DNA from: Acidimicrobiales bacterium
GTDB taxonomy: Bacteria > Actinomycetota > Acidimicrobiia > Acidimicrobiales > SZUA-35
DNA length: 64,000 nucleotides
Assembly (NCBI GenBank): GCA_020630065.1
Contig: JAHDCC010000005.1
Coordinates: 1 to 64,000 of the forward strand
Reading direction: 5' to 3'
Shown: positions 54,202 to 62,756 of the stretch, one piece after another
Numbering within the stretch: the first letter of the stretch is position 1
Layout of the letters: every line of letters starts with the position of its first letter
Notes under the pieces: model-generated
Seen by the model: the letters and a program-made list of their open reading frames with translations, nothing else
Database searches by the model: none
What the model was told of the DNA's origin: nothing
Made by a program: the position numbers and the translations under genes

Positions 54202-55404
54202 TTATCGATTCCAGATCGCATCGTAGTTATCCCGATAGCCCGAGTCTGGGTCGAACACGTCACTATCGGTGATGTTCTCTGGAGTCACTAGTGCTGGCGG
54301 CGCAACGTAGTCGCTTGGCCCCTCACCGGCGAACGCCCGGTTCAGTTCGTCAATGATCTGCCAGCCTTGCAAAGATAGCGGCTCTGCTACCGTTGCGAAC
54401 TGGTACTCTTGGTTTCGGATCCGGTCGAAAGCACCAGCGTCGCCGTCGCCCGCTGAAATATTAAACGGAGGTCCGGCACCTTCTTTGTTCGCATCTCGCA
54501 ACGCGGGAGCCGCTCCACCAAAGTAGCCATCGTTGATCGCCAACAGATGTGTCAGGTCATCGCCGTGTTGCTGAAGAAGCTGTGAGATGACCGCTGGCAT
54601 TTGAGCGTCGGTGTCAGATATAGGTGTGTCTTTAATCTCGAAGACAGAACATCCGGCACAGGTCTCGATTTCCTCTTTGATCGCTTCGGCTTTAGCTACC
54701 GCGATTTCAAACTGAGAGTCCGTGAAGATCACGACGCCAGCTGTGCCGTCGGATTGAGCTATCGCCAACTTACCCGCGAACCGAGACACTTCAAGCGGAT
54801 CGGTGGTCACGTTATTGAACAGACCTCGCTCCTCATCTGGGCCAACGTCAGCGGCGGCATGCCAACCCACAACAGGGATGTCCTGCGACGTCGCCTCGTC
54901 GATCGCCGTGCTCTGTTCGTTGGCATCAAATCCGCCAAGAATAATACCGTCAGGCTTCTGGGCAACGGCCTGGTTAAGGGCGTCACTTCTTCCTTGAGCG
55001 GTCCCTTGACCATTGATAGTTTCGAATTCCCATCCGATTACTCCGGCTGCTTCTTTTGCTGCTTCCTCAACTGCGGCGACGCCGCCATTGGTCAGGTCGG
55101 AGGCAACGTAGATCACTTTCTTGCCCTCTTGTGCTGACGGGCCGTCTTCAGGCCCGTCAAATCCCTCGGTCGCCGCTAGCTGGCCTTCGACAAAGATCTT
55201 TGCATCCAACACCACTTCATCTTCTGTTTCGGACGAAGCAGAATCGTCGGTGGTTTCATCAGAAGCCGCAGTGGTTTCTGAGTCGGTGTCGTCACTTCCG
55301 CTACTTTCGTCGCTGCTACTGCCGCACGATGTGGCGACAAGTGCAAGTGAGAATATCGCAGCCAGGAAGTGCATATACCTGGACTTTCCTGTTGGTACTT
55401 TCAT
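54202..55404 (-). CDS. Sugar ABC transporter substrate-binding lipoprotein
   Basis: 400 residues. Signal peptide ending LVATSC-GSS, an acidic Ser/Thr/Glu linker, then a Peripla_BP_4/RbsB-like domain (about 75-400) opening KVIYVASDLTNGG with GIILGGFDANEQ and HLLAINDGYFGGAA. It should deliver a sugar or sugar acid to the RbsC/RbsA-type subunits encoded upstream on the same strand. AAAGGGG precedes the ATG. Last gene of the operon; a terminator follows. Confidence 0.93.
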   Translation of the reverse strand: MKVPTGKSRYMHFLAAIFSLALVATSCGSSSDESSGSDDTDSETTAASDETTDDSASSETEDEVVLDAKIFVEGQLAATEGFDGPEDGPSAQEGKKVIYVASDLTNGGVAAVEEAAKEAAGVIGWEFETINGQGTAQGRSDALNQAVAQKPDGIILGGFDANEQSTAIDEATSQDIPVVGWHAAADVGPDEERGLFNNVTTDPLEVSRFAGKLAIAQSDGTAGVVIFTDSQFEIAVAKAEAIKEEIETCAGCSVFEIKDTPISDTDAQMPAVISQLLQQHGDDLTHLLAINDGYFGGAAPALRDANKEGAGPPFNISAGDGDAGAFDRIRNQEYQFATVAEPLSLQGWQIIDELNRAFAGEGPSDYVAPPALVTPENITDSDVFDPDSGYRDNYDAIWNR

Positions 55405-55460
55405 TTATTTCCCCTTTGTAGTTGCTGATCGGCTTCTCTCCAGCCGAGTCAGATCTTGTT

Positions 55461-56564
55461 TTATGTGTGAACTTGTGGACGATCCTTTTCGGGTTTCGTT
55501 GGCGACGCTGCTACAACTTCTTTGGCTGATAGTCGTCGCCGACCGGCGTAACTGGCGATGGAAATCGCAGCGATCAGGGTCAGCCCGTTAAACAATGGGG
55601 TGACCCAGAAGTCGAATCCCCATTGAGAGATTCCGGCGATTCCAAGCACCCCTACTGCGACACCAACCATGGTTCCCCAAATGTTGACTCGGCCCGGGCG
55701 AATCGTCGTTGATCCTAGAAATGCGCCTACCAATGCGGGCAGCAACATTGCGTCACCAGACCCTGGCTGGCCGATGCTGAATCTCGAAGCGAACAGAATT
55801 CCTGCGACCGCCACTAACACCCCTGAGGCAACGAAGGACAGAATAGTAAGCTGTCGTCGCTTAATTCCGTTCAGTTCGGCCGCTCGAGGGTTCGCTCCGA
55901 TGGCGTACAGATATCGGCCAAGTGGGGTGTACTCGGTTAGCACCCAAAGGAAGACGGCGAGAGCAAGAACAAAGAAAAGCACAAGAGGAATCCGGTCCTG
56001 CCAAATCGCCTTTTGGGCCAACGCATCGAAGACCTCCGGAATTTTGTTGTCCCGGTCGATCTGCTGCGCCCCGTCAGAGTGCCAGTTGACAACGGCCTGC
56101 ACGACGGTACCGGTTCCCAGCGTCGCGATAAATGCGTCGACTTGTGCCAGCTCGACTAGGAGACCGTTGAGCAGTCCGAGTACTGCACCACCCAAAACAA
56201 TCAACACGATCGTCAACCACCACGACAGGTCGTACCGGATTTGGAAGGTGATGGCCACCATCGACCAAAGCGACAGTGCAAACCCGATCGATAAGTCAAT
56301 CTTGCCTGCGATCATAGGCAACGTGGCTGCAAGAGCCATCACAGCCAGAACAGCGTTGCCTGAGACCAGAACTCGGAAATTAAACCAGGAGAAAAAGCTC
56401 GAACCGAAATACAACGAGAACACAGCAAACAACAGGAACATCACAAGCACTAGGCCGAAACGAGGCAAGTTATGCCCAAAACGTTGCGCCGTACGGGTAA
56501 TTAGAGGCCCATCAAAATCTCGGTGTTCGGGTTCGAGCGCCGTTGAACGTAGGGATGTTGTCAT
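55461..56564 (-). CDS. Ribose-type ABC transporter permease
   Basis: 367 residues with about ten hydrophobic helices and the RbsC/XylH-type GKIDLSIGFALSLWS (compare G.DLSVG) and GANPRAAELNGIKRRQL loops. Carries the sugar through the membrane. It starts inside the ATPase stop (ATGA overlap), with GGAG 7 nt before the ATG. Confidence 0.93.
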   Translation of the reverse strand: MTTSLRSTALEPEHRDFDGPLITRTAQRFGHNLPRFGLVLVMFLLFAVFSLYFGSSFFSWFNFRVLVSGNAVLAVMALAATLPMIAGKIDLSIGFALSLWSMVAITFQIRYDLSWWLTIVLIVLGGAVLGLLNGLLVELAQVDAFIATLGTGTVVQAVVNWHSDGAQQIDRDNKIPEVFDALAQKAIWQDRIPLVLFFVLALAVFLWVLTEYTPLGRYLYAIGANPRAAELNGIKRRQLTILSFVASGVLVAVAGILFASRFSIGQPGSGDAMLLPALVGAFLGSTTIRPGRVNIWGTMVGVAVGVLGIAGISQWGFDFWVTPLFNGLTLIAAISIASYAGRRRLSAKEVVAASPTKPEKDRPQVHT

Positions 56565-58075
56565 GCACTTACTCCTTGTACTGAATCGCCTGCCGCATGG
56601 CGCACCAAATTAGACATCGTCAAATCGGCGCCGGCGAGTTCTGCCACGACCTGACCCCGGTTAAATACCAAGGCGCGGTGTGATATGTTTGCTACTTCTT
56701 CAAAGTCTGTTGACACCACGATGACCGAGGTGCCCGCTTCCAGAGACTTACCTAAGTGGTTGTATATTTCGGCTTTGGCTCCAATGTCGACACCCATCGT
56801 CGGTTCTTCGAGAACGATCAGCCGGGCGCCGATATCGAGCCAGCGAGCCAAAATGACTTTCTGCTGGTTTCCACCGCTCAGATTTCCGATTTCGCGTTCA
56901 GTATCGGCGGGGCGAATGTTGTATTCCTTAACGAACGGTCGTGCTAGTCGTCGCTCCGCTCGGCGGCTCATAAGACTGAACAGCCCGCGTCCGCGTATCG
57001 CCGGGTTCATAAACAGGTTCTCTCTTACCGTGAGCGACGTCGCCATGGATTCGGCTTCTCGGTTGGAAGTTACGAACGCTACTCCCCCATCAATTGCCTC
57101 TTGAGGGCTGCCAAAGGCCACTGACTTACCATCGAGCGACACGGTGCCTGCGGTCTGTCTTTCCAACCCACATAACATTCGACCGACGCGTTCATGACCT
57201 GCCCCACGCAATCCGACCAGTGAGATCAATTCCCCCGCTCCGACATTGAATGTCAGCGGACCGGTGTCATCTAGGCGAACGTTTGAGACCGACACTACGG
57301 TTTTGTTTGTGGATGCGGGGCTTGCCGTGAACACTTCGGACGGTGGTCGACCGACGATGTGAAGGACCAACTGATCTTGGTCAAGGTCATCGACTGGGCC
57401 TTCATGAACCAGAACCCCATCTCTCATAATCGCTGTCCGATCGGCGATGCGGAATACCTCGTCTAGCCGGTGACTGACAAAGATCATGCCAACGCCGTTG
57501 TCGCGTAACCGGTTCATGACTTCAAACAACCGGCTCACATCGGCGTCGGGCAAGCTGGCCGTGGGTTCGTCGAGCACGAGCAGGCGACAATCGATAGCGA
57601 GAGCCCGTGCTATAGCCAGAAGGCTCTTTTCGGCGCGTGTCAGGTCGAACACTCTTTTTCGGGGGTCGATATCTCCGCCCACGATTTCGAGTGCTTTCTT
57701 GGCCCGGTCGTTTACGTCGTTCCATTTGATAAACGAACCAGAGGTCGAAAAGCCGTACCCCATCGCCATATTCTCGGCGACCGTCATCCATTCGAGCAAT
57801 CCAAGATCTTGGTGTATGAACGCTATACCATCGCGTCCACCCGGTTCAGAAACATCGGTTCCCTCAAACAGGATCGAGCCAGCCTCACGATTGTAAACCC
57901 CGGCGAGCATCTTGATAAGTGTCGATTTTCCGGCACCGTTCTCACCCAATAGGGCGACGATGCTTCCCGCATGGACGTCAAAACTTACGTCGTCGACGGC
58001 TCGATTTCCGCCAAATATTTTCCTGGCCTGTTGAAACGAGAGAAGCGGTTGGCCCGTTGAATCAACCTGAATCAT
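56561..58075 (-). CDS. Ribose-type sugar ABC transporter ATPase (two NBDs)
   Basis: 504 residues, two NBDs as in RbsA/XylG. NBD1: Walker A GENGAGKST, Walker B LLVLDEPTASL and a signature LTRAEKSLL that departs from LSxxxQ. NBD2: degenerate Walker A GLRGAGHER, canonical LSGGNQQK signature and VLEEPTMGVD. Pairs with the adjacent RbsC-type permease. Overlaps the SMP-30 gene by 4 nt (ATGA). Confidence 0.93.
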   Translation of the reverse strand: MIQVDSTGQPLLSFQQARKIFGGNRAVDDVSFDVHAGSIVALLGENGAGKSTLIKMLAGVYNREAGSILFEGTDVSEPGGRDGIAFIHQDLGLLEWMTVAENMAMGYGFSTSGSFIKWNDVNDRAKKALEIVGGDIDPRKRVFDLTRAEKSLLAIARALAIDCRLLVLDEPTASLPDADVSRLFEVMNRLRDNGVGMIFVSHRLDEVFRIADRTAIMRDGVLVHEGPVDDLDQDQLVLHIVGRPPSEVFTASPASTNKTVVSVSNVRLDDTGPLTFNVGAGELISLVGLRGAGHERVGRMLCGLERQTAGTVSLDGKSVAFGSPQEAIDGGVAFVTSNREAESMATSLTVRENLFMNPAIRGRGLFSLMSRRAERRLARPFVKEYNIRPADTEREIGNLSGGNQQKVILARWLDIGARLIVLEEPTMGVDIGAKAEIYNHLGKSLEAGTSVIVVSTDFEEVANISHRALVFNRGQVVAELAGADLTMSNLVRHAAGDSVQGVSA

Positions 58076-58989
58076 CGAGTCGCCCCTGTCACCTTGGTCT
58101 CTATCGAATACAGCGAAGTTGAGGCGGTTATAAAAAGGGTTTGCCCGTCGGTGCCACCAAACACACAGTTGGATGTGATTTCTGGGACATTGATACGGCC
58201 TAGAAGCCGAGCCTCGACGTCAAAGATCTGAATACCTGTGGCGCTGGAGGTAAATACGTGTCCGGTTTTGGCAACCCGGAACCCGTCGGGAAGTCCGGGC
58301 GTAACTTCTGTGAACAGCCTTGCGTTTTCTAACGCCACACCATCTACGACATCGAACTGCATGATGTGATGGTTCCCAGAACCGTCTTCGCGCAACGCTG
58401 CCGAGGTATCTGAGACATAAAGCGTTGACTCATCGGGCGAGAAGGCGAGCCCGTTGGGTTCTTCTAGTACGTCGGTCACCGTCGTCAGAGACTGGGCGAC
58501 CGGATCATATCGGAATACGTAGTTTGTGCCCAGCTCACTCGTGGCTTTGTGGCCTTCCTCGTCACTGGCGATTCCATATGGAGGGTCGGTGAACCATATC
58601 GACCCGTCGGATTTGACCACAAGATCGTTTGGCGAATTCAGACGGCTGCCTTCAAACGAGTCCACAACGGTGGTCACCGAGCCAGCAACTGAACGTTTCT
58701 CGATACGACGACGTCCGTGTGAGCACGAGTAGATAGCACCGTCAGCTGAGACGACGTTGCCATTGGTGTATTCGACTTCAGCGGCGTGAACACGCGATAC
58801 GCCGTTTCCCCATTGCATGATCCGGTTATTGGGGATGTCGCTCCATAAGACCATGTCTTCGGATGCAAGATAAACCGGACCTTCGCTCCAGCTACATCCG
58901 TTAGCGAGGCGATGCAGTTCGGCTGTAGGCGCCACCAGGTCGAAGAGTTCTTCCGAGAATGAGACGACACTACTTGAAGAATCGGTCAT
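58072..58989 (-). CDS. SMP-30/gluconolactonase-family lactonase
   Basis: 305 residues from the ATG at 58989, which overlaps the preceding stop (ATGA); an upstream in-frame extension would be inside that gene. Six-bladed propeller with the metal-site motifs WSEGPVYL, NDLVVKSDGSIWFTDPPYG (noted as LNSPNDLVV and WFTDPPYG) and PNGLAFSPDESTLYVSDT. SMP-30 enzymes hydrolyse sugar lactones to aldonic acids, which fits the sugar importer in the same operon. Confidence 0.9.
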   Translation of the reverse strand: MTDSSSSVVSFSEELFDLVAPTAELHRLANGCSWSEGPVYLASEDMVLWSDIPNNRIMQWGNGVSRVHAAEVEYTNGNVVSADGAIYSCSHGRRRIEKRSVAGSVTTVVDSFEGSRLNSPNDLVVKSDGSIWFTDPPYGIASDEEGHKATSELGTNYVFRYDPVAQSLTTVTDVLEEPNGLAFSPDESTLYVSDTSAALREDGSGNHHIMQFDVVDGVALENARLFTEVTPGLPDGFRVAKTGHVFTSSATGIQIFDVEARLLGRINVPEITSNCVFGGTDGQTLFITASTSLYSIETKVTGATR

Positions 58990-59873
58990 TGGCTGACGCC
59001 CCGCTCGACGAATTCCATCATTGCTGCGGTGTCGGCTGAGCCATGACCATGGGCAACCAACCATTTGTGGAGTTCTACGTTGGCGCTCAGCATCGGGGTC
59101 GGCACTCCCGAGCCTCGAGCAAAGTCCTGCGCTCCTAGGAGATCCTTGAGCATATTGTCGATGCGTCCAGTTGGCGAGTAGTCGCGTACCGCTAGTTTCA
59201 CAAAGAACTCTTGCAGGATGGCAGAGTCTGCTCGACCTCCAGCCAGGGCTTTAGGGATACGAGTTGGTTCGATACCTCCTTTTACTGCAAGTTCGGCGCA
59301 TTCCATGAGAGTGGCAAAGCCGTTTCCAACCAATATTTGGTTGATGAGTTTGGTTGCTTGTCCCGCACCTACGGGTCCCATCAACGTACGGTTTTCAGAG
59401 AGCCGGTCCATGACCTCTGACGCCCGATCATAGTCCTGTTGATCTCCACCAGCCATGATGGTCAAGGTTCCTGTTGCCGCTGCCGGGGCGCCACCTGACA
59501 AAGGGTTGTCCGTCCATCCCATTCCTGATGCCCCCGCCAGTCGACCAGCAAATGTGATGGTGTCTTCCGGGTTGATGCTCGACATGTCGATTAGCAACTT
59601 GTCGGAAGATGCTGTCTCGGCGACCCCGTTTGGGCCGAAGACAACGCGTTCAACAATGTCGGCGGTGTTAAGACTTAGGACCGTGAACTTCGTAGCACTT
59701 GTTGCGTTTGCGGGTGATGACGCCGCCGTTGCACCCAGCTCAACCATTTGCTCGACTCGTGCAGTGTCGACATCAAAGACTGAAACATCACACCCGGTTT
59801 CGACCAAGCGTCGGGTAATCGCTGACCCCATTACCCCGATGCCGATAACGGCTACTTGACATGTATCACTCAT
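58986..59873 (-). CDS. NAD(P)-dependent beta-hydroxyacid dehydrogenase (HIBADH family)
   Basis: 295 residues from the ATG at 59873; the more upstream ATG at 59885 falls within the -10 box TATGGT. N-terminal Rossmann domain VAVIGIGVMGSAITRRL, substrate motif DNPLSGGAPAAATGTL and catalytic Lys in GAGQATKLINQILV. Acts on hydroxyisobutyrate-like, tartronate semialdehyde-like or 2-keto-sugar acids. First gene of the operon with SMP-30 and the Rbs-type transporter, so likely reduces or oxidises a sugar-acid intermediate. Confidence 0.9.
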   Translation of the reverse strand: MSDTCQVAVIGIGVMGSAITRRLVETGCDVSVFDVDTARVEQMVELGATAASSPANATSATKFTVLSLNTADIVERVVFGPNGVAETASSDKLLIDMSSINPEDTITFAGRLAGASGMGWTDNPLSGGAPAAATGTLTIMAGGDQQDYDRASEVMDRLSENRTLMGPVGAGQATKLINQILVGNGFATLMECAELAVKGGIEPTRIPKALAGGRADSAILQEFFVKLAVRDYSPTGRIDNMLKDLLGAQDFARGSGVPTPMLSANVELHKWLVAHGHGSADTAAMMEFVERGVSQ

Positions 59874-59880
59874 GTCTTCC

Positions 59881-59909
59881 ACCATAGCGGGCGTTCGACT
59901 GAGTGTAAA
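59881..59909 (-). promoter_or_regulatory. Promoter of the sugar-acid operon
   Basis: On the minus strand: -35 TTTACA (59904-59909), 17-bp spacer, -10 TATGGT (59881-59886), 7 nt before the ATG; a complete near-consensus promoter with a leaderless start. Confidence 0.6.
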
Positions 59910-59918
59910 CTGATCAGT

Positions 59919-59937
59919 ATTTCGAACAGTTCGAAAT
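59919..59937. promoter_or_regulatory. Candidate IclR operator (perfect palindrome)
   Basis: Arms ATTTCGAA and TTCGAAAT around CAG, 19 bp. It sits just upstream of the -35 box, next to a second palindrome ACTGATCAGT (59909-59918). It shares 13 nt, TATTTCGAACAGT, with the promoter of the 62.6 kb operon. Confidence 0.65.
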
Positions 59938-59949
59938 GTTGGCGGCTTG

Positions 59950-60702
59950 TCAGATAGTGGGCATCATACGGACGAGGTCCAAAAGGTCTGAAACAAGCTG
60001 TTTTTCAAGCTTTTTTGTGTGCCTAGCTTTAAGCATCGTCACACTTACGGCATATCTGGAATCAAATTCCGAACGAAGTGGTAACGGGACTGCAAAGCAG
60101 ATCACCCCCTCGGTATTTAGCTCATCGTCGACCGCATACCCGCGCTCGGCCGCCAAAACTAAAGCTTCCCGAAGCTGCTCAACGTCTTTATACGACTTCT
60201 TTGTCAACTGCGGAAGTTCACCAAGCCCAGACAAAAGTTCGTCAAGCTCATCGCCTGGCAGAACCGACAACATAGCTTGACCTAAAGCGGTTGCCGCAGC
60301 CGGCATCCGGTTACCAATATCGTTTGTAAGACGAATAGGCTGCGTGCCATAGTGACGGGCCAGGTACAAGATATCTGAACCAACAAGCTCAGCGAAAACG
60401 ACCGTCTCTTTACCGGCCACCTCAAGCTGACGAGCGCCACTCTGAAACATAGCCACCGTGGAATGTTCCGTAAGGTAGCTCGCCCCGAACTCAACAAGTC
60501 TCCGCCCGAGGGTATAGGTCTGGTTCGAACGCTCGATCAGCCCGGTCTGATCCATCGCCCCAAGGATGTTGGCGATAGACGATTTAGGCAGGCCGACCCG
60601 ACGCGAAATCTCCGACATACTCAAGCGTGGCTCATCACGCAGGGCATCCAGAATCAAAACAGCCCGATTAACTGCCGGCGACAACGATTTCTCTTCAGAC
60701 AT
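59950..60702 (-). CDS. IclR-family transcriptional regulator
   Basis: 250 residues. N-terminal winged helix-turn-helix (LSMSEISRRVGLPKSSIANIL, noted as SEISRRVGLPKSSI) and a C-terminal IclR ligand domain with AATALGQAMLS and VSVTMLKARH, typical of the family. IclR proteins usually control catabolic operons in response to a small acid or aromatic. It lies between the two structural operons that share the TATTTCGAACAGT element, so it is the probable regulator of both. Confidence 0.92.
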   Translation of the reverse strand: MSEEKSLSPAVNRAVLILDALRDEPRLSMSEISRRVGLPKSSIANILGAMDQTGLIERSNQTYTLGRRLVEFGASYLTEHSTVAMFQSGARQLEVAGKETVVFAELVGSDILYLARHYGTQPIRLTNDIGNRMPAAATALGQAMLSVLPGDELDELLSGLGELPQLTKKSYKDVEQLREALVLAAERGYAVDDELNTEGVICFAVPLPLRSEFDSRYAVSVTMLKARHTKKLEKQLVSDLLDLVRMMPTI

Positions 60703-60765
60703 ACAAAACCTTTCAAATCTCCTACCTATTGAACCAGCAGACGCTACCCACCCGACGCACCGGGA

Positions 60766-61191
60766 TCAGTCCTGCAAGCCAGCAACAAACGCTACCACCG
60801 CAGCGTCAGCAACCTCTTCATCCTGTTCAGGAGTTCCTGAACCTACCCCGATAGCGCCAACGACGGTTCCGTCGACCTCAAAAACTCTTCCACCACGCAG
60901 TTCTGTGAACGAACCGCCGGTGGCCAAACTCACCGTAAGACCAATGTGGTCCGGTAACGGCCCGGAGTTACTTCGAGTCCGAGCGGCGGTGACCGCTTTG
61001 GCCTGAGCGGTTGCGATACTCATCGGCTTTGCCCCCTCCATCCTCAGAAACGCCAATAAATCGCCCGAAGAGTCAACGATCGCTATACATTGCGGTACCC
61101 CGATTCTTCGAGCAGCGTCCCGGGCACTAGCGAGTAAGCGTTCGGCTGACCCACTACTGAGAACAATCGTGTTGGTTACCATCTCACTCAT
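60766..61191 (-). CDS. GlcG/HbpS-family protein
   Basis: 141 residues matching the GlcG/HbpS (DUF336) fold: ARRIGVPQCIAIVDSSGDLLAFLRMEGAKPMS, seen in part as IAIVDSSGDLLAF, then AQAKAVTAA and GAIGVGSGTPEQDEEVA. GlcG lies in glycolate operons; some members bind heme or act in reactive-species defence. Start overlaps the HIT gene stop by 4 nt, last of a three-gene operon. Confidence 0.85.
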   Translation of the reverse strand: MSEMVTNTIVLSSGSAERLLASARDAARRIGVPQCIAIVDSSGDLLAFLRMEGAKPMSIATAQAKAVTAARTRSNSGPLPDHIGLTVSLATGGSFTELRGGRVFEVDGTVVGAIGVGSGTPEQDEEVADAAVVAFVAGLQD

Positions 61192-61655
61192 GATCGACCA
61201 TCCTTACTAGAGGCGAGTAACGTACTCTCGAGTTCGAGGGCCGCCTGCTGCAAACAGCTGGCAACCGACTGCCGAACTCGTTCGGCTTCAACTTCGTTGC
61301 GAGGTTCGGGCGGTCCGGTCATAAACGCTATTTGCGGCCACAGCGAATCGGTGGAGTGCCGGGCGGCCATATGTACGTGAAGCTGACGCACTCCGTGACC
61401 AAACATCCCGACGTTGATCACTTCGGCATCCCCGGCCAACTCGAGCGCCTTTGATACAACTCGAATCTCTTCAGCATGAGTGGCCATCTCGATACTGCTC
61501 AGTTCGTGCCATTCAGCAACATCGGGGATTTGCGGAATAAGCATCACCCAAAGGAAGCGTCCATCTTTCATCAGTCGAAGTTCACTTACAGGCAGTTCGG
61601 CAATCAAGTCGCTTATACGACCGAGTTCTGGGTCTAACACAAATGCATTCGTCAT
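61188..61655 (-). CDS. HIT-domain hydrolase
   Basis: 155 residues. The histidine triad motif appears as GVRQLHVHMAAR (near residues 90-105), typical of Ap4A-type/HINT proteins, with ELRLMKDGRFLWVMLIPQ before it. It hydrolyses nucleoside phosphoramidates, dinucleoside polyphosphates or nucleotidyl sugars. Why it is coupled (ATGA overlaps on both sides) between a hydroxyacid dehydrogenase and a GlcG-like protein is unclear. Confidence 0.88.
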   Translation of the reverse strand: MTNAFVLDPELGRISDLIAELPVSELRLMKDGRFLWVMLIPQIPDVAEWHELSSIEMATHAEEIRVVSKALELAGDAEVINVGMFGHGVRQLHVHMAARHSTDSLWPQIAFMTGPPEPRNEVEAERVRQSVASCLQQAALELESTLLASSKDGRS

Positions 61656-62632
61656 GAAATCGTCCTTGGGGTAACGTTTGGGGTCAGGGTGTTTGGCATC
61701 GCCGCTCCTTCGATGGCGGCACGCAGGTTAGTTGCTGCCATATCCACCATTCGGGAACGAGTTGCCAAACTCCCCGAGGCTAGGTGTGGAGCGAGCACGG
61801 CGTTTGGAAGGGTTGTAAGTGGATTGTCGGGTCCGATCGGTTCGATCTCAAATACATCTAATCCTGCGGCAAAGATCTGCCTACGTTCGAGTGCTTTATA
61901 TAAAGCAGTTTCATCTACCACCGGTCCCCTCGATGCGTTGACCAGGACGGCGGTCGGTTTCATCAATGCCAGGGTTTCGTCGGTGATGAGGTGTCGGGTT
62001 TCCGAAGTCAGTGCGGTGTGAATACTCACAACGTCGGAAACCGTCAATAACTCCTCGAGTGTCACCCGGGTCGAGATCTCGTCGCTTTCGGTCGAACGAC
62101 TGGCGTGCACCACGTTCATGCCGAAACCTGCTGCCCTCCTGGCAACTGCCTTGCCGATCTGGCCGTAGCCGATTACACCTAACGTGGCACCATAGATGTC
62201 TTGACCTAATAGATAGTCGAACTGAACATTGACCCATTCACCTGACCTGACCGCAGTGTCTGCTTCGATTATCCGTCTCGACGCAGCCAAAATCAGGGCC
62301 CACGTAAAGTCTGCCGTAGTCTCCATAAGCACGCCTGGACAGTTTGAGGCCTGAATCCCGCGCTGCTGAAGGGCGCCAAGGTCTAGGTTGTTGTATCCGG
62401 CTGACGCCTGGCCGACGGCTACCAAATCTGGAAGTTGGTCGAGTAACTCTTCTCCAATAACATCCTGACTCATAGAAAGTAGCCCATGGGCGCCGGCCAG
62501 GAACTCCGACAATTGTTCGGCTGTTGGACCAACGTTGTCCGGCCAGACGTTTATTTCAGCCACATCAGCCAATCTCTGAATTCCGACCCCGGGAAGCCCG
62601 TTCCTTGTCACCGCTATCGTTGGACGTTTCAT
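61652..62632 (-). CDS. D-2-hydroxyacid dehydrogenase (glyoxylate/hydroxypyruvate reductase-like)
   Basis: 326 residues. NAD-binding motif GVIGYGQIGKAVARRA, catalytic Arg in NASRGPVVDETAL, Glu in DVFEIEPIGPDNPL and His in APHLASGSLATR. Resembles GhrB-type glyoxylate or hydroxypyruvate reductases. AAGGAG 4 nt before the ATG: this gene is leadered, with a consensus TATAAT -10 further up. First gene of an operon with HIT and GlcG-like genes. Confidence 0.92.
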   Translation of the reverse strand: MKRPTIAVTRNGLPGVGIQRLADVAEINVWPDNVGPTAEQLSEFLAGAHGLLSMSQDVIGEELLDQLPDLVAVGQASAGYNNLDLGALQQRGIQASNCPGVLMETTADFTWALILAASRRIIEADTAVRSGEWVNVQFDYLLGQDIYGATLGVIGYGQIGKAVARRAAGFGMNVVHASRSTESDEISTRVTLEELLTVSDVVSIHTALTSETRHLITDETLALMKPTAVLVNASRGPVVDETALYKALERRQIFAAGLDVFEIEPIGPDNPLTTLPNAVLAPHLASGSLATRSRMVDMAATNLRAAIEGAAMPNTLTPNVTPRTIS

Positions 62633-62642
62633 CTAGCTCCTT

Positions 62643-62667
62643 ATTTCGAACAGTATCCATTATACTG
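62643..62667 (-). promoter_or_regulatory. Promoter and candidate IclR site of the hydroxyacid-dehydrogenase operon
   Basis: Perfect -10 TATAAT (62659-62664, minus strand). The shared element ATTTCGAACAGT (62643-62654) covers the predicted start of transcription, and CAGTAT/ATACTG arms (62651-62667) make an inverted repeat across the -10. A protein bound here would repress. Confidence 0.6.
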
Positions 62668-62756
62668 AACACTAGATCGACGATACCCGCAACATAAGCA
62701 AGAAAATGTTTCTGACAAAGAGACCAACCGTCCACATCTGAGCTAAGTATCCTGAT

